Assembly: GCA_902725215.1 (NCBI GenBank)
Contig: CACUVI010000027.1
Location: 173,455 to 237,454, forward strand
Origin: Rhodospirillaceae bacterium LM-1
Lineage (GTDB): Bacteria; Pseudomonadota; Alphaproteobacteria; Rhodospirillales; WMHbin7
Direction of reading: 5' to 3'
DNA: 64,000 bases
Position 1 is the first letter of the stretch, and each line of letters begins with the position of its first letter. The translations under genes and the position numbers were made by a program. The notes under the pieces are model-generated. The model searched no databases. It saw only the letters and a program-made list of their open reading frames with translations, and was not told the origin of the DNA. Below, piece by piece: positions 19,275 through 27,784 of this stretch.

Positions 19275-19288
19275 AATTGGGGGATGTC

Positions 19289-19537
19289 ATGGCGCAGTTG
19301 GTCGTTCGCAATATCGAGGATGAGGTCAAGCGCCTGCTTCAGCACCGCGCCGCTTCGCATGCGCGCAGCATGGAGGAGGAAGTCCGCGACATCTTAAGGA
19401 ATGCCGTGAAGGATGAGGGCAAGCCCTTGTCACGCTTGGGCAGCCGCTTAAGCCAGAGATTCGCTGCGATTGGCCTGGATGACGACATCCCGGAAATGCG
19501 TGGAACGTCAGCCATCCCGGCATCGTTCGACGAATGA
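19289..19537 (+). CDS. fitA: FitA-type ribbon-helix-helix antitoxin
   Basis: An 82-residue protein with an N-terminal ribbon-helix-helix DNA-binding domain: AQLVVRNIEDEVKRLLQHRA followed by HARSMEEEVRDILRNAV, the FitA/StbC pattern. The C-terminal half would wrap around and inhibit the PIN-domain toxin. The ATG is preceded by GGGGGATGTC. The stop overlaps the toxin start (ATGA), which couples their translation. A consensus promoter and palindromic operator lie just upstream. Autoregulation is inferred from the family. Confidence 0.9.
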   Translation: MAQLVVRNIEDEVKRLLQHRAASHARSMEEEVRDILRNAVKDEGKPLSRLGSRLSQRFAAIGLDDDIPEMRGTSAIPASFDE

Positions 19538-19950
19538 TCATTCTTGACACGAATGTCTTGTCTGCCGTGATGCGCCGCGATGCCGATCCGCTCGTTGTGG
19601 CTTGGCTGGACCGCCAGCCCTCGGAATCGCTTTGGATCACGACAATCACCGTCTTCGAGATACGCTTCCGCCTGGAGCTTTTGCCCGACAGCCGCAAGCG
19701 ACAGGCATTGGAAACCGCCTTTGCGCAAGCGCTTGAAGAAGATTTTCAGCGCCGCATTCTGCCCTTCGATTTCCGGGCGGCGGAAGAGGCGGCCATGCTG
19801 GCGGCGCGCCGTAGGAACGCCGGCCAAACCGTCGAATTCAGGGATACGCAAATCGCGGGCATCGCCCTGGCGCGTCAGGCAGTCTTGGCAACGCGCAATG
19901 TTCGCCATTTCCAAGACGTGCCTGTCACGGTCATCGATCCCAGCACTTAG
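19534..19950 (+). CDS. fitB: FitB/VapC-type PIN-domain toxin ribonuclease
   Basis: A 138-residue PIN-domain nuclease. The metal-binding acidic residues are visible: D5 in MIILDTNVLS, E42 in TVFEIRFRLELL, and D104 in VEFRDTQIAGI, with ATRNVRHF near the C-terminus as in FitB. Such toxins cleave RNA (often tRNA) and slow growth when the antitoxin is lost. No truncation or missing catalytic residue is seen, so the toxin looks intact. It ends four bases inside the convergent pheT. Confidence 0.92.
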   Translation: MIILDTNVLSAVMRRDADPLVVAWLDRQPSESLWITTITVFEIRFRLELLPDSRKRQALETAFAQALEEDFQRRILPFDFRAAEEAAMLAARRRNAGQTVEFRDTQIAGIALARQAVLATRNVRHFQDVPVTVIDPST

Positions 19951-22334
19951 CCCCGCAAGCTGGCTCCCGTCGCCTTTGACACCGCTTCCACCACCTTGGC
20001 GGCCACGGCTTCGATTTCGGCGTCGGTCAGCGTGCGGTCGGTGGGTTGCAGCGTGACCGCGATGGCCAGCGATTTCTTGCCGTCCTCGACCCCCTTGCCT
20101 TCATACAGATCGAAGACCTGAGCGGCCACGATCAGCGCCTTGTCGGCCGATTTGGCGGCGCGCAGCACGGCTTGGGCGGTGACTGATTTATCGACTAGGA
20201 AGGCGAAGTCGCGCACCACCGCTTGGAAGGGTGAGGCCTTCAGGGCCGGGCGCGCCTTGGTGGGGCGCGCCTTGGCGGGCGGCAGGGCGTCCAGGAAGAT
20301 TTCAAAGCCCACGACGGGTCCTTTGACGTCCAGCGCCTTCAGCACGCGGGGATGAATCTCGCCGAACCAAGCCAGCGCCTTGGCGCCCAGCTTCAGCGAG
20401 CCTGAGCGGCCCGGATGATACCAAGCTGGCGCATCGGCTTCGATTTGCAGATTGTCGGTGGGAACTTGCGCGATCGACAACGCCGCCAGCGCGTCGGCCT
20501 TGGCGTCATAGGCATCGACGGGGCGGGCGGTTCCCGCCCAGTTGCGTTCCACCATTTGGCCCACTCGCACGCCCGATGCCATCGACGACTGATCTTCCGG
20601 CTTGGTTCCGGCATATTGCGGACCCAGTTCGAACAGGCCGTGATCGGCGAAACCCCGATCGGCATTGCGGCCCACCGCCTGGATCAGATTGCCAAGAAGG
20701 CTGGGGCGCATCTGGTCCAGATCGGAACTGATGGGATTAGCCAATGTCAGCGCATCGGCCCCGCCGCCGAAAAGTTTCGACATTTCCTTGGGCATGAAGG
20801 ACCAAGAGACGGTTTCGTTCAAACCCCGCGCCGCCAGGGTGCGGCGAATGAGCGAACGGCGCTTTTGCAACTGGGTCAGCACCGGGCTGGTGATGGCCGA
20901 CAATTTGGGCACCGAGGCGGCTGGCACGTGATCGTAGCCATAGACGCGGATCACTTCTTCCACCAGATCGTGCTCGGCTCCGATATCGGCCCGCCATGAG
21001 GGCGGCGAGGCCAGAATGCCGTCGCCATGCTCGGACACGGTGCAGCCCAGCCCCATCAGGATGCGTTCGATCTCGGTCTTGGAAATATGGATGCCGCCAT
21101 GTTGGGCGACGCGCTGGGGGCGCAGCACGAAACTTTTCTTCCAATCAGGCACGGCGCCCGCGATCACCAGTTCCGAGGCTTCGCCGCCGCACAGGTCCAG
21201 GATCATGCGGGTGGCGATTTCCATGCCGACCTGCGCGAATTCAGGATCGACATGGCGCTCGAAGCGATAACGGGCGTCCGAATCCACTTGCAGCTTGCGC
21301 CCGGTGTTGGCGGTGCGGATGGAATCGAACAGGGCCGATTCCACGAAAACGTCGGTGGTGCTTTCGGTGCAGCCCGAACGTTCGCCGCCGATCACGCCGC
21401 CCAGGGCTTCCGGCCCCTCGTCATCGGCGATCACCGTCATCTGATCGTCGAGTTCATAGGTCTTGCCGTTCAGCGCCGCCAGCGTTTCGCCCGCCTTGGC
21501 CAAACGAGGGTGGATGACGCCCTTCACCTTGGCGGCATCGAAGACGTGCAGCGGGCGAGCCAGATCGAAGGTGATGTAATTGGTGATATCGACCAGCGCC
21601 GAGATGGGGCGAAGACCGATGGCCGTCAAACGATTTTTCAGCCAAGCCGGGCTTTCGCCATTCTTCACGCCGCGGATATAGCGGCCAACAAAAAGCGGGC
21701 AGGCATGGCTGGCCTCGATGCGCACTTGGATCGGGCTTTTGAACTTGCCAGGCACATGCACGGTATCCAGGGGCTTTAGCGTTCCCAATCCGGCGGCGGC
21801 CAGATCGCGGGCCACGCCGCGCACGCCCAGGCAATCGGCGCGGTTGGGGGTGATGGCGATGTCGATCACCGGGTCAAGCGACAGAACCTCAGCCAGCGCC
21901 TTGCCCACGGGGGCGTTGGCGTCCAGTTCGATGATGCCGTCATGATCCTCGCCCAGCTTCAATTCGCGGTTCGAGCACATCATGCCCTGGCTTTCCTGGC
22001 CGCGAATGGCGCCCTTCTTCAGCGCCTCGCCGGAAGCGGGAATCACGGTGCCGGGCAGAGCCAGGGCCACCTTCAGTCCCGCTCGCGCATTGGGGGCGCC
22101 GCAGACGACCTGAATCGTGTCCTTGCCGGTATCGACCTTGCAGACGCGCAGACGATCGGCATTGGGATGCTGATTGGCCTCCAGCACATGGCCGACGATG
22201 ATGCCGGACAGGGCGGCGGCAGGGTCTTCCACGCCCTCGACCTCAAGCCCCAGCATGGTCAGGCGCTCGAGAATTTCGGCAAGCGTGGCTTTGGTGTCGA
22301 GATGGTCCTTGAGCCAAGAGAGGGTGAATTTCAT
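19947..22334 (-). CDS. pheT: Phenylalanyl-tRNA synthetase beta subunit
   Basis: A 795-residue bacterial-type PheT. It begins [16 protein letters not shown], has the EMAP-type tRNA-binding domain at about 40-150 ([20 protein letters not shown]), the B3/B4 editing region with [20 protein letters not shown]5 domain, the catalytic-like core, and the C-terminal ferredoxin-fold anticodon-binding domain ([13 protein letters not shown] onward). With PheS it forms the alpha2-beta2 enzyme that charges tRNA-Phe. It overlaps pheS by four bases (ATGA) and converges on the fitB toxin gene with a four-base overlap. Confidence 0.97.
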   Translation of the reverse strand: MKFTLSWLKDHLDTKATLAEILERLTMLGLEVEGVEDPAAALSGIIVGHVLEANQHPNADRLRVCKVDTGKDTIQVVCGAPNARAGLKVALALPGTVIPASGEALKKGAIRGQESQGMMCSNRELKLGEDHDGIIELDANAPVGKALAEVLSLDPVIDIAITPNRADCLGVRGVARDLAAAGLGTLKPLDTVHVPGKFKSPIQVRIEASHACPLFVGRYIRGVKNGESPAWLKNRLTAIGLRPISALVDITNYITFDLARPLHVFDAAKVKGVIHPRLAKAGETLAALNGKTYELDDQMTVIADDEGPEALGGVIGGERSGCTESTTDVFVESALFDSIRTANTGRKLQVDSDARYRFERHVDPEFAQVGMEIATRMILDLCGGEASELVIAGAVPDWKKSFVLRPQRVAQHGGIHISKTEIERILMGLGCTVSEHGDGILASPPSWRADIGAEHDLVEEVIRVYGYDHVPAASVPKLSAITSPVLTQLQKRRSLIRRTLAARGLNETVSWSFMPKEMSKLFGGGADALTLANPISSDLDQMRPSLLGNLIQAVGRNADRGFADHGLFELGPQYAGTKPEDQSSMASGVRVGQMVERNWAGTARPVDAYDAKADALAALSIAQVPTDNLQIEADAPAWYHPGRSGSLKLGAKALAWFGEIHPRVLKALDVKGPVVGFEIFLDALPPAKARPTKARPALKASPFQAVVRDFAFLVDKSVTAQAVLRAAKSADKALIVAAQVFDLYEGKGVEDGKKSLAIAVTLQPTDRTLTDAEIEAVAAKVVEAVSKATGASLRG

Positions 22335-23398
22335 CGGGCCAGCCCTCCGGCCAAACTGGGCACATCCTGGGGCGCAAATCCGTAATGTTTCAGCCAGCGC
22401 AAATCGCCGTCGAAGAAGGTGCGCAGATCGGGAATGCCATATTTCAGCATGGCAAGTCGTTCAACGCCCATGCCGAAGGCGAAGCCCTGATATTTGTCGG
22501 GATCGATGCCGCAATTCTTCAGCACATTGGGATGCACCATGCCGCAACCGAGAATCTCAAGCCAGCCAGCCCCTCTGCCGATGCGCAGTTCGCCGCCTTC
22601 GCGCGAGCAGCCGATATCGACCTCGGCCGAAGGCTCCGTGAAGGGGAAGAAGGAAGGACGGAAGCGCACCGGCACGTCATCGACTTCGAAGAAGGCGCGC
22701 ACGAAATCGATCAGGCAGCCCTTAAGGTGGCCGAAATGCGTGGTTTCGTCGATCAATAGCCCTTCCACCTGATGGAACATCGGCGTGTGGGTCATGTCGG
22801 AATCGCAGCGGAAGGTGCGCCCGGGAATGATGACGCGGATGGGCGGCTTCTGGTTAAGCATGGTGCGCACCTGCACCGGCGAGGTGTGCGTGCGCAACAG
22901 CAAGCGTTCGCCGGGCGCATGCTCGTCAAAAAAGAAGGTGTCGTGCATCTGGCGCGCCGGATGGTCGGGCGGAAAGTTCAGCGCCGTGAAATTGTGGAAG
23001 TCGTCCTCGATGTCGGGGCCTTCGGCCACCGAGAATCCCATCTCGGCGAAGATGGCCGTCACTTCGTCGATGGTTTGGCTGATGGGATGGATGCGGCCCT
23101 CCGCTTCGGGGCGGCAGGGCAGGGTGATGTCGATTTTCTCGGCCACCAGTCGGGCGTCGATGGCGGCGTTTTCCAGCAAACCCTTGCGCTCGGACAGCGC
23201 CGCTTCCAGTACGGCCTTCACCTCGTTGATGCGGGCGCCAAAGGCCTTGCGCTCGTCGGGCGCCATGCCTCCCAGCTTCTTCATTTCTTCCGTCAAGGCG
23301 CCCTTCTTGCCCAGCGCCTTGACGCGCACGGCTTCCAGGGCCTCGATCGTTTCCGCTTTGGCGATTTCGTCCAAGGTGAGCGATTTCAGCTGATCCAT
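22331..23398 (-). CDS. pheS: Phenylalanyl-tRNA synthetase alpha subunit
   Basis: A 355-residue class II aminoacyl-tRNA synthetase subunit holding the active site. The N-terminal coiled coil (about 1-85) is followed by motif 2 ([14 protein letters not shown], then [20 protein letters not shown]) and motif 3 ([20 protein letters not shown]). It makes Phe-tRNA with PheT. AGGAAAGAGAAG before the ATG is a good ribosome binding site. A strong terminator-like hairpin lies 20-48 bases upstream, between rplT and pheS, and may make pheST expression conditional. Confidence 0.97.
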   Translation of the reverse strand: MDQLKSLTLDEIAKAETIEALEAVRVKALGKKGALTEEMKKLGGMAPDERKAFGARINEVKAVLEAALSERKGLLENAAIDARLVAEKIDITLPCRPEAEGRIHPISQTIDEVTAIFAEMGFSVAEGPDIEDDFHNFTALNFPPDHPARQMHDTFFFDEHAPGERLLLRTHTSPVQVRTMLNQKPPIRVIIPGRTFRCDSDMTHTPMFHQVEGLLIDETTHFGHLKGCLIDFVRAFFEVDDVPVRFRPSFFPFTEPSAEVDIGCSREGGELRIGRGAGWLEILGCGMVHPNVLKNCGIDPDKYQGFAFGMGVERLAMLKYGIPDLRTFFDGDLRWLKHYGFAPQDVPSLAGGLAR

Positions 23399-23417
23399 CT
23401 TCTCTTTCCTAAATGAA

Positions 23418-23446
23418 AAGGGGGCCTGTTTGGATCAGGCCCCCTT
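23418..23446 (-). terminator. Terminator or attenuator between rplT and pheS
   Basis: On the minus strand AAGGGGGCCTG and CAGGCCCCCTT form an 11-bp perfect stem with a 7-base loop, followed by TTTTCATTT. This is a convincing intrinsic terminator. Because pheS starts 20 bases beyond it and must be transcribed, it is probably partial or regulated. I see no leader peptide between rplT and the hairpin. Confidence 0.8.
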
Positions 23447-23475
23447 CGCAAATTTGAAGCGATCTCTCGCTTATC

Positions 23476-23835
23476 TTACGCGGCCAAGGCGGCCTGGGCC
23501 TGGGTGACCAGATCCTTGAAGGCTGCGGGTTCTTTGATCGCCATGTCGGACAGCACCTTGCGGTCCAACTCGATCCCGGCCTTCTTCAGACCGTTCATAA
23601 ATCGGCTGTAGGTCATGCCGCATTCGCGCACGCCGGCATTGATGCGCTGGATCCACAGGGCGCGAAAATTGCGCTTCTTGGCCCTTCGGTCGCGATAGGC
23701 ATATTGCAGCCCCTTCTCGACCTTCTCGATGGCGATGCGGTAGCAGGTGCTGGAACGGCCGCGATAGCCCTTGGCCAGCTTCAGAATCTTCTTGTGACGG
23801 GCATGCGTGGTAACGCCGCGCTTGACATGTGCCAT
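23476..23835 (-). CDS. rplT: 50S ribosomal protein L20
   Basis: A 119-residue L20, full length, beginning [20 protein letters not shown] and rich in basic residues, with the conserved [20 protein letters not shown] near 46-65. It binds 23S rRNA early in large-subunit assembly and in some bacteria represses its own operon. rpmI lies 12 bases upstream, and pheS follows after the terminator hairpin. The usual upstream partner infC is absent: the next gene upstream is an unrelated methyltransferase. Confidence 0.98.
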   Translation of the reverse strand: MAHVKRGVTTHARHKKILKLAKGYRGRSSTCYRIAIEKVEKGLQYAYRDRRAKKRNFRALWIQRINAGVRECGMTYSRFMNGLKKAGIELDRKVLSDMAIKEPAAFKDLVTQAQAALAA

Positions 23836-23847
23836 GACGGATACTCC

Positions 23848-24048
23848 TTAGCGGGCGTAGGGCATGAAGGTCTTGACGATGCGCTCGTCGCCCTCGAACA
23901 GCACAAAGGTGCCGCGGGCTTGGCGCTTCATCTTCTGGGGGCGCTTGGACATGCCGTGGCGCTTGTTGGCCACACCGGCCTTCAACTTGCCGGTCGCCGT
24001 CACTTTAAAGCGCTTCTTGACCGCGCTTTTGGTCTTCATCTTGGGCAT
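23848..24048 (-). CDS. rpmI: 50S ribosomal protein L35
   Basis: A 66-residue L35: [20 protein letters not shown] at the N-terminus, then the Lys/Arg-rich core with [14 protein letters not shown]. The start at 24048 follows AAGGATGGAAAA and matches the family; the open frame runs 20 codons further upstream without similarity. It is the first gene of the rpmI-rplT-pheS-pheT unit. The 145-base gap upstream should contain the operon promoter; no infC is found there. Confidence 0.97.
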   Translation of the reverse strand: MPKMKTKSAVKKRFKVTATGKLKAGVANKRHGMSKRPQKMKRQARGTFVLFEGDERIVKTFMPYAR

Positions 24049-24193
24049 TTTTCCATCCTTTTCAAAAGGTTGCGTAAAGCCGCCCAGGCAATGCCCGTGG
24101 AGTCGCAAAAACGCTCCATCCGCCCGGCGACCGGATAAGAGCGCGGGTTATACCAGAGTTTTCAAGGATTGCAAGGGGGAGGAGGGGCATCGA

Positions 24194-25438
24194 TTACGAG
24201 ATATCGATGCGAAAGGCCTCCCATTCGGCGGCCAAGTCTTGGCGCAGGAAGCAAAGCTCGCCGCGATGCGGATGTAAAATGCGCCCGCTGAAGGCGTGAT
24301 GCGTTGGTGAAAGCCAGCCGTCCAGGTTTCGGCGGTCGTCCTCGCTATGATATTCCAGATAGATCACCCTCGCCCGCTGGGCCAGGACGCCCAGGCTGCG
24401 CAGAATGGCGCGCTCGCACCCTTCCGTGTCCAGCTTGAGGATGTCGATTTCGCCGATGTCCAATTCAGCCAGCATGGCTCCGGCATCTCGGATATCGACG
24501 TCCTCGAAATGTTCGGCGCCGATGCCAGACGAGCCGATGCAAGCCCCCATTGCCCCAATTGCGCTGGCGTAAAGAAGCTGCTTGCGATCCTTGTCGCCCA
24601 GGCCGACGCGATAGGCCTCGACGTTACGAAGGTCCCGCGTGTTGTGGCGAAGGCAATTGAAAGCCGCCAGCCCCGGTTCGAAAGCCAGAATTCGGCTTTC
24701 CGGCCATAATCGGGCGGCCAGGCACGAGAACGAGCCGACATTGGCGCCGATATCGACGATGGTCTTGCCGTTTTGGCGAAGAAACGGCTCGATGTCCTTG
24801 AGCCTGTAGGTTTCTCCGCCAAGAATGGCTTCGCTTTCGCTGCTGGCGTTCGGGTCCGTCGCGACAAAGAGGTTGGATTTCCCACTGATGTTGACGGCAA
24901 GAAGGATATCGGAAATACGCCTGATTCTTTGGCCCGAATTTTCGAGCTTCAGATGCGGTTCGACCGTCCAGTACAGCGCTTCAAGCAGGCTGGCTTTGTC
25001 GAATGCCCCATTTTCCACGAGCATTAGAAAACTGCGAGAGAAACAACGTTCAAGTGCGAACAGCAGCGCGTTTGCGTGCGTGCCGATGTCCTTCCAAAGG
25101 GCGACTTTCTTGGAAAAACCGCCAAGGTCAAAGCTATGGCCTTCAAGAACGAGAAGATGCGCCAAGGCGAAATCAAGAGGGGGCAGCGATGTCGGACCCA
25201 ACGCGTCAAGAAGCAGTTTTGCGCTTTTGAAGGCGCCGTTGAGATAGAGGTTCCAGGCAAGTCTAGCCGCTTCCTCTCTCGACATGACCCGCCCTTCAAG
25301 CCGCCCGACAGCACCTTCCAAATCGCCACACAGTTCAAGCTCGATGATCTGGGGCGCGGTGGAAAAGTCTGGGCCGTTCTGGTCGGGCGTTGCGGCATCC
25401 ACGATGTTGCATATCCTGTCTGTTGGCGTGTCGCTCAA
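24194..25438 (-). CDS. FkbM-family SAM-dependent methyltransferase
   Basis: A 414-residue protein. The C-terminal half is an FkbM-type class I methyltransferase: motif I TIVDIGANVGSFSCLAARLW near residue 231, ILAFEPGLAAFNCLRHN, and DILKLDTEGCERAILRSLG near 340. The N-terminal 200 residues are helical and resemble no domain I can name. FkbM enzymes often O-methylate surface sugars or natural products, so a glycan role is possible. No glycosyltransferase neighbours support that. It reads toward rpmI and ends 145 bases before it. Confidence 0.88.
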   Translation of the reverse strand: MSDTPTDRICNIVDAATPDQNGPDFSTAPQIIELELCGDLEGAVGRLEGRVMSREEAARLAWNLYLNGAFKSAKLLLDALGPTSLPPLDFALAHLLVLEGHSFDLGGFSKKVALWKDIGTHANALLFALERCFSRSFLMLVENGAFDKASLLEALYWTVEPHLKLENSGQRIRRISDILLAVNISGKSNLFVATDPNASSESEAILGGETYRLKDIEPFLRQNGKTIVDIGANVGSFSCLAARLWPESRILAFEPGLAAFNCLRHNTRDLRNVEAYRVGLGDKDRKQLLYASAIGAMGACIGSSGIGAEHFEDVDIRDAGAMLAELDIGEIDILKLDTEGCERAILRSLGVLAQRARVIYLEYHSEDDRRNLDGWLSPTHHAFSGRILHPHRGELCFLRQDLAAEWEAFRIDIS

Positions 25439-25656
25439 ATATAATTTAGTAGTGATAAATCAATAGCAAAGGGTGTCGCCGTGTCAATGTAGGGTTGCGT
25501 CTTAGCGATGCCGCATCTTGTCGCCCCCGCCCCAGGCATGTCCCAGCCATGCCAAACCAGCATGCCCCCTGCGCGTCAATGGTGTTAGCATTTTCTTCAT
25601 GATGATTGCTTGGCGGATGGGGTGGGGGATCCGTCCCCATGTTGCGGGAGGTGACG

Positions 25657-25878
25657 ATGAAACCGCTTGAGACGCATTTGGAACTCAGTTGCCATCAGGC
25701 GCTTCTGAGCCGGATCAAGGAAGTGATGAATCGCGAGGGACTTCTTCCGCCGCATGCCGGTCGGGACGATGTTCGGGCGGCTTTGCTGGCCTGGTTCGAC
25801 TTCGTGGAAAATGAGCGGCTAGGCCATTTGCATGACAAGGGCGCCAATTGCGAGGATGTCGATACGCCTTGGCACTAG
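25657..25878 (+). CDS. Small protein of unknown function
   Basis: A 73-residue protein beginning KPLETHLELSCHQALL, mostly predicted helix and slightly acidic, with Cys in SCHQ and NCEDV. It has an excellent ribosome binding site (GGGAGGTGACG) before the ATG at 25657; the open frame goes 17 codons further up without one. It sits alone between the FkbM gene and a palindromic repeat element. I do not recognise the family. The good start signal is the main support for it being real. Confidence 0.6.
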   Translation: MKPLETHLELSCHQALLSRIKEVMNREGLLPPHAGRDDVRAALLAWFDFVENERLGHLHDKGANCEDVDTPWH

Positions 25879-25888
25879 CGCACGATCG

Positions 25889-26011
25889 TTTAACACCGAG
25901 TCACTTTAGTGACCCGGAGTTAAGCGTGAATCGTTCGCTAAAACAAATATGTAGAGCAGATTCACGCTTTCAATCGAAGCCGTTAAACAGCTTCGATTTC
26001 CAACGATCTGC
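25889..26011. repeat. Palindromic repeat element, copy 1 (intact)
   Basis: Three nested or adjacent inverted repeats lie upstream of mogA. The first hairpin spans 25889-25923 with core GTCACT-TT-AGTGAC. The second pairs AGCGTGAATC (25923-25932) with GATTCACGCT (25959-25968). The third pairs AATCGAAGC (25972-25980) with GCTTCGATT (25990-25998), flanked by GCAGAT and ATCTGC. A related element follows mogA (26645-27041), so this looks like a dispersed REP-like family. Confidence 0.7.
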
Positions 26012-26074
26012 ACTAAGATTGACCATTGGCCGTTCAGTCCTTAGCCTGTGGGAAACCGGCTAAGGAGCGTTGGC

Positions 26075-26644
26075 GTGTCCCAAGAAATCCCCATCGGCGT
26101 GGTGACGGTTTCCGACCGCGCCAGTACAGGCGTTTACGAAGATAAAGGCGGCCCGGCCATTCTGGCCGAGTTGGGGCGGTATTTGTCCACCCCCTGGCGG
26201 GCCGAAACGCGCTTGATCCCCGATGTTCAGGCCACCATCGAAGCCACGCTGATCGAACTGGCCGATGTGGCGGGATGCTCGTTGATCGTCACCACCGGCG
26301 GCACCGGCCCTGCGCTTCGCGACGTGACACCCGAAGCCACCGAAGCGGTGTGCGAAAAGATGATGCCGGGCTTTGGCGAGCTGATGCGTCTTGAGAGTCT
26401 CAAGGTGGTGCCTACCGCCATCTTGTCGCGCCAGACGGCGGGCATTCGAGGCAAAAGCCTGATCTTGAACTTGCCAGGCAAGCCATCGGCCATCGCCGAT
26501 TGTTTGAAGGCGGTCTTTCCCGCCATTCCCTACTGCATCGATTTGGTGGGTGGCCCCAGGCTGGAAACCGACCCATCCGTCTGCATCGCCTTCCGACCGA
26601 AGGGCACGACCGTTTTACCCGGATCGCCTACGCGGACAGGGTAA
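26075..26644 (+). CDS. mogA: Molybdopterin adenylyltransferase MogA
   Basis: A 189-residue MoCF-fold protein that adenylylates molybdopterin before molybdenum insertion. Seen: IGVVTVSDRASTGVYEDKGG at the N-terminus, the nucleotide-binding TTGGTGPALRDVTPEAT near residue 75, and NLPGKPSAIADCL near 140. The start is GTG 26075, seven bases after AAGGAG; a longer frame from 26048 lacks such a site. It is flanked on both sides by palindromic repeats, with no partner gene adjacent. moaA and a ModE-type regulator lie elsewhere in the window. Confidence 0.93.
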   Translation: MSQEIPIGVVTVSDRASTGVYEDKGGPAILAELGRYLSTPWRAETRLIPDVQATIEATLIELADVAGCSLIVTTGGTGPALRDVTPEATEAVCEKMMPGFGELMRLESLKVVPTAILSRQTAGIRGKSLILNLPGKPSAIADCLKAVFPAIPYCIDLVGGPRLETDPSVCIAFRPKGTTVLPGSPTRTG

Positions 26645-27041
26645 AACGTGAATCGTTCCCTTAGGGTCAAGACTCATTAACCCCGCGAGACGCGCTTCTG
26701 AAGGAAATGGCCGAATGAAAGGAAAAACGCGACGAGCGTATCGGGAATACGGTCAAGCGTTTTGACGCATCAGTCGGCCATTTCCTTCGAAGCCCGGAGG
26801 GACGCGGTGATTTTGCCGCCCGAATGCGTTGCTTGCCCCTTGTGGACAGCCAGTCCACAGTCCTGCTGGAAGCGGGCCAACAATGAGTTCAGCCGACAAA
26901 GTCGGCGGGGCCAAGCGCCTGTTCGGACAGCAAAATCCCCAGCGTCGCGTCCGTGGCGTTAATGAGTTTTGACCCTTAGATATATCCGTTGAGCGGATTC
27001 ACGTCTTTGATACGGGCCGGTTTCCGGCCTCGATCAAAGAC
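26645..27041. repeat. Palindromic repeat element, copy 2, interrupted by a MITE
   Basis: AACGTGAATC at 26645 directly follows the mogA stop and matches the left arm of copy 1 (both continue CGTTC). Its partner GATTCACG lies at about 26996-27003, after the inserted element. Beyond it GTCTTTGAT pairs with ATCAAAGAC around an inner GGCCGG-TTT-CCGGCC stem (27002-27041), corresponding to the third hairpin of copy 1. The arms are separated by about 340 bases here but by 26 in copy 1. Confidence 0.6.
26661..26978. mobile_element. MITE-like element with TTA target duplication
   Basis: Terminal inverted repeats GGGTCAAGACTCATTAAC (26664-26681) and GTTAATGAGTTTTGACCC (26958-26975) match at 17 of 18 positions and are flanked by TTA on both sides. 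The roughly 312-base interior has no credible gene, but has an internal inverted repeat of about 15 bases (GAAGGAAATGGCCGA near 26700 and its complement near 26775). A three-base TNA target duplication is known from IS5-family (IS1031-group) elements, so a MITE or decayed IS of that group is likely. This fills the gap after mogA. Confidence 0.6.
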
Positions 27042-27772
27042 GACCCGCTCAATGGAGCCTGAGGCAGAGCCAGGACGGTCGTGCGTTTTCTGGGCGTGGT
27101 TTCGCGCGCCAGCCCGGCGGCATAGACTTGTTTGGCGGCTTCCACCATCAGCACGCCCGAGAATCCACTGAACCAGCGCCGTCCCGCTTCCTCCGCCGCC
27201 GAGGCCGAGGCCAGCAGCATGCGCGATTTGAAGGGCGGCAGATAAAGAGCGCCGGTCGATTGGGTGGGGGTGAACAAAGCGTCGCGCAGCAGGCTTTGCA
27301 ATTGCAGCGGCGAATAGGGGCGTCCGACCGCGAAGGGCGAGCGTTCAAGCCTGGACCACACGCCCAGGCGATTGGGCACGACCACCAGCAAGCGGCCGGA
27401 ATCTTTCAGCACCCGCCAGGCCTCGCGCAGCAGGCTGCGCGGATGATAGGTCGATTCCAACGCGTGAACGATCAGCACGCGGTCGAACATCAGATCAGGG
27501 AAGGGCAGGGACAATTCGTCGGCCAGCACCGAGTTGCATGGCCCTTCGGCGGGCCAGCGCAACACGCCCATGGGCGGCGGCATGACGGCGGCGACCCTAT
27601 AGGCCTCGTCAAGTCCGGCGCGCAGCAAAGGCGGCGCAAAGCCGATGCCCAGCACGGCCTCGCCGCTCAGGTTGGGCCAGACTTCGCGAATGCGCCGTCG
27701 CAACAGCCGGGCCGTCATTTGGCCCAGGCCCGAAGCGTAGAAATCGCGAAGGTCGACGATGTCGGTCCACAT
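26999..27772 (-). CDS. SAM-dependent methyltransferase, class I (type 11)
   Basis: A 257-residue protein of the type-11 methyltransferase group. The SAM region is degenerate at motif I (AVLGIGFAPPLLRAG) but DELSLPFPDLMFDRVLIVHA and LLREAWRVLKDSGRLLVVVP near 85-130 are characteristic. The substrate is unknown. The last dozen residues (SLIEAGNRPVSKT) are read from the palindromic repeat, so the ancestral stop was probably upstream and the repeat now supplies the C-terminus. The gene is followed on the same strand side by the MITE. Confidence 0.82.
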   Translation of the reverse strand: MWTDIVDLRDFYASGLGQMTARLLRRRIREVWPNLSGEAVLGIGFAPPLLRAGLDEAYRVAAVMPPPMGVLRWPAEGPCNSVLADELSLPFPDLMFDRVLIVHALESTYHPRSLLREAWRVLKDSGRLLVVVPNRLGVWSRLERSPFAVGRPYSPLQLQSLLRDALFTPTQSTGALYLPPFKSRMLLASASAAEEAGRRWFSGFSGVLMVEAAKQVYAAGLARETTPRKRTTVLALPQAPLSGSSLIEAGNRPVSKT

Positions 27773-27784
27773 GCGGCCAGCCTA

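Noticed and set aside
26667-26962. Transposase remnant inside the MITE-like element
   Set aside because: Short open frames on both strands show no DDE-type or other transposase motif that I could defend.
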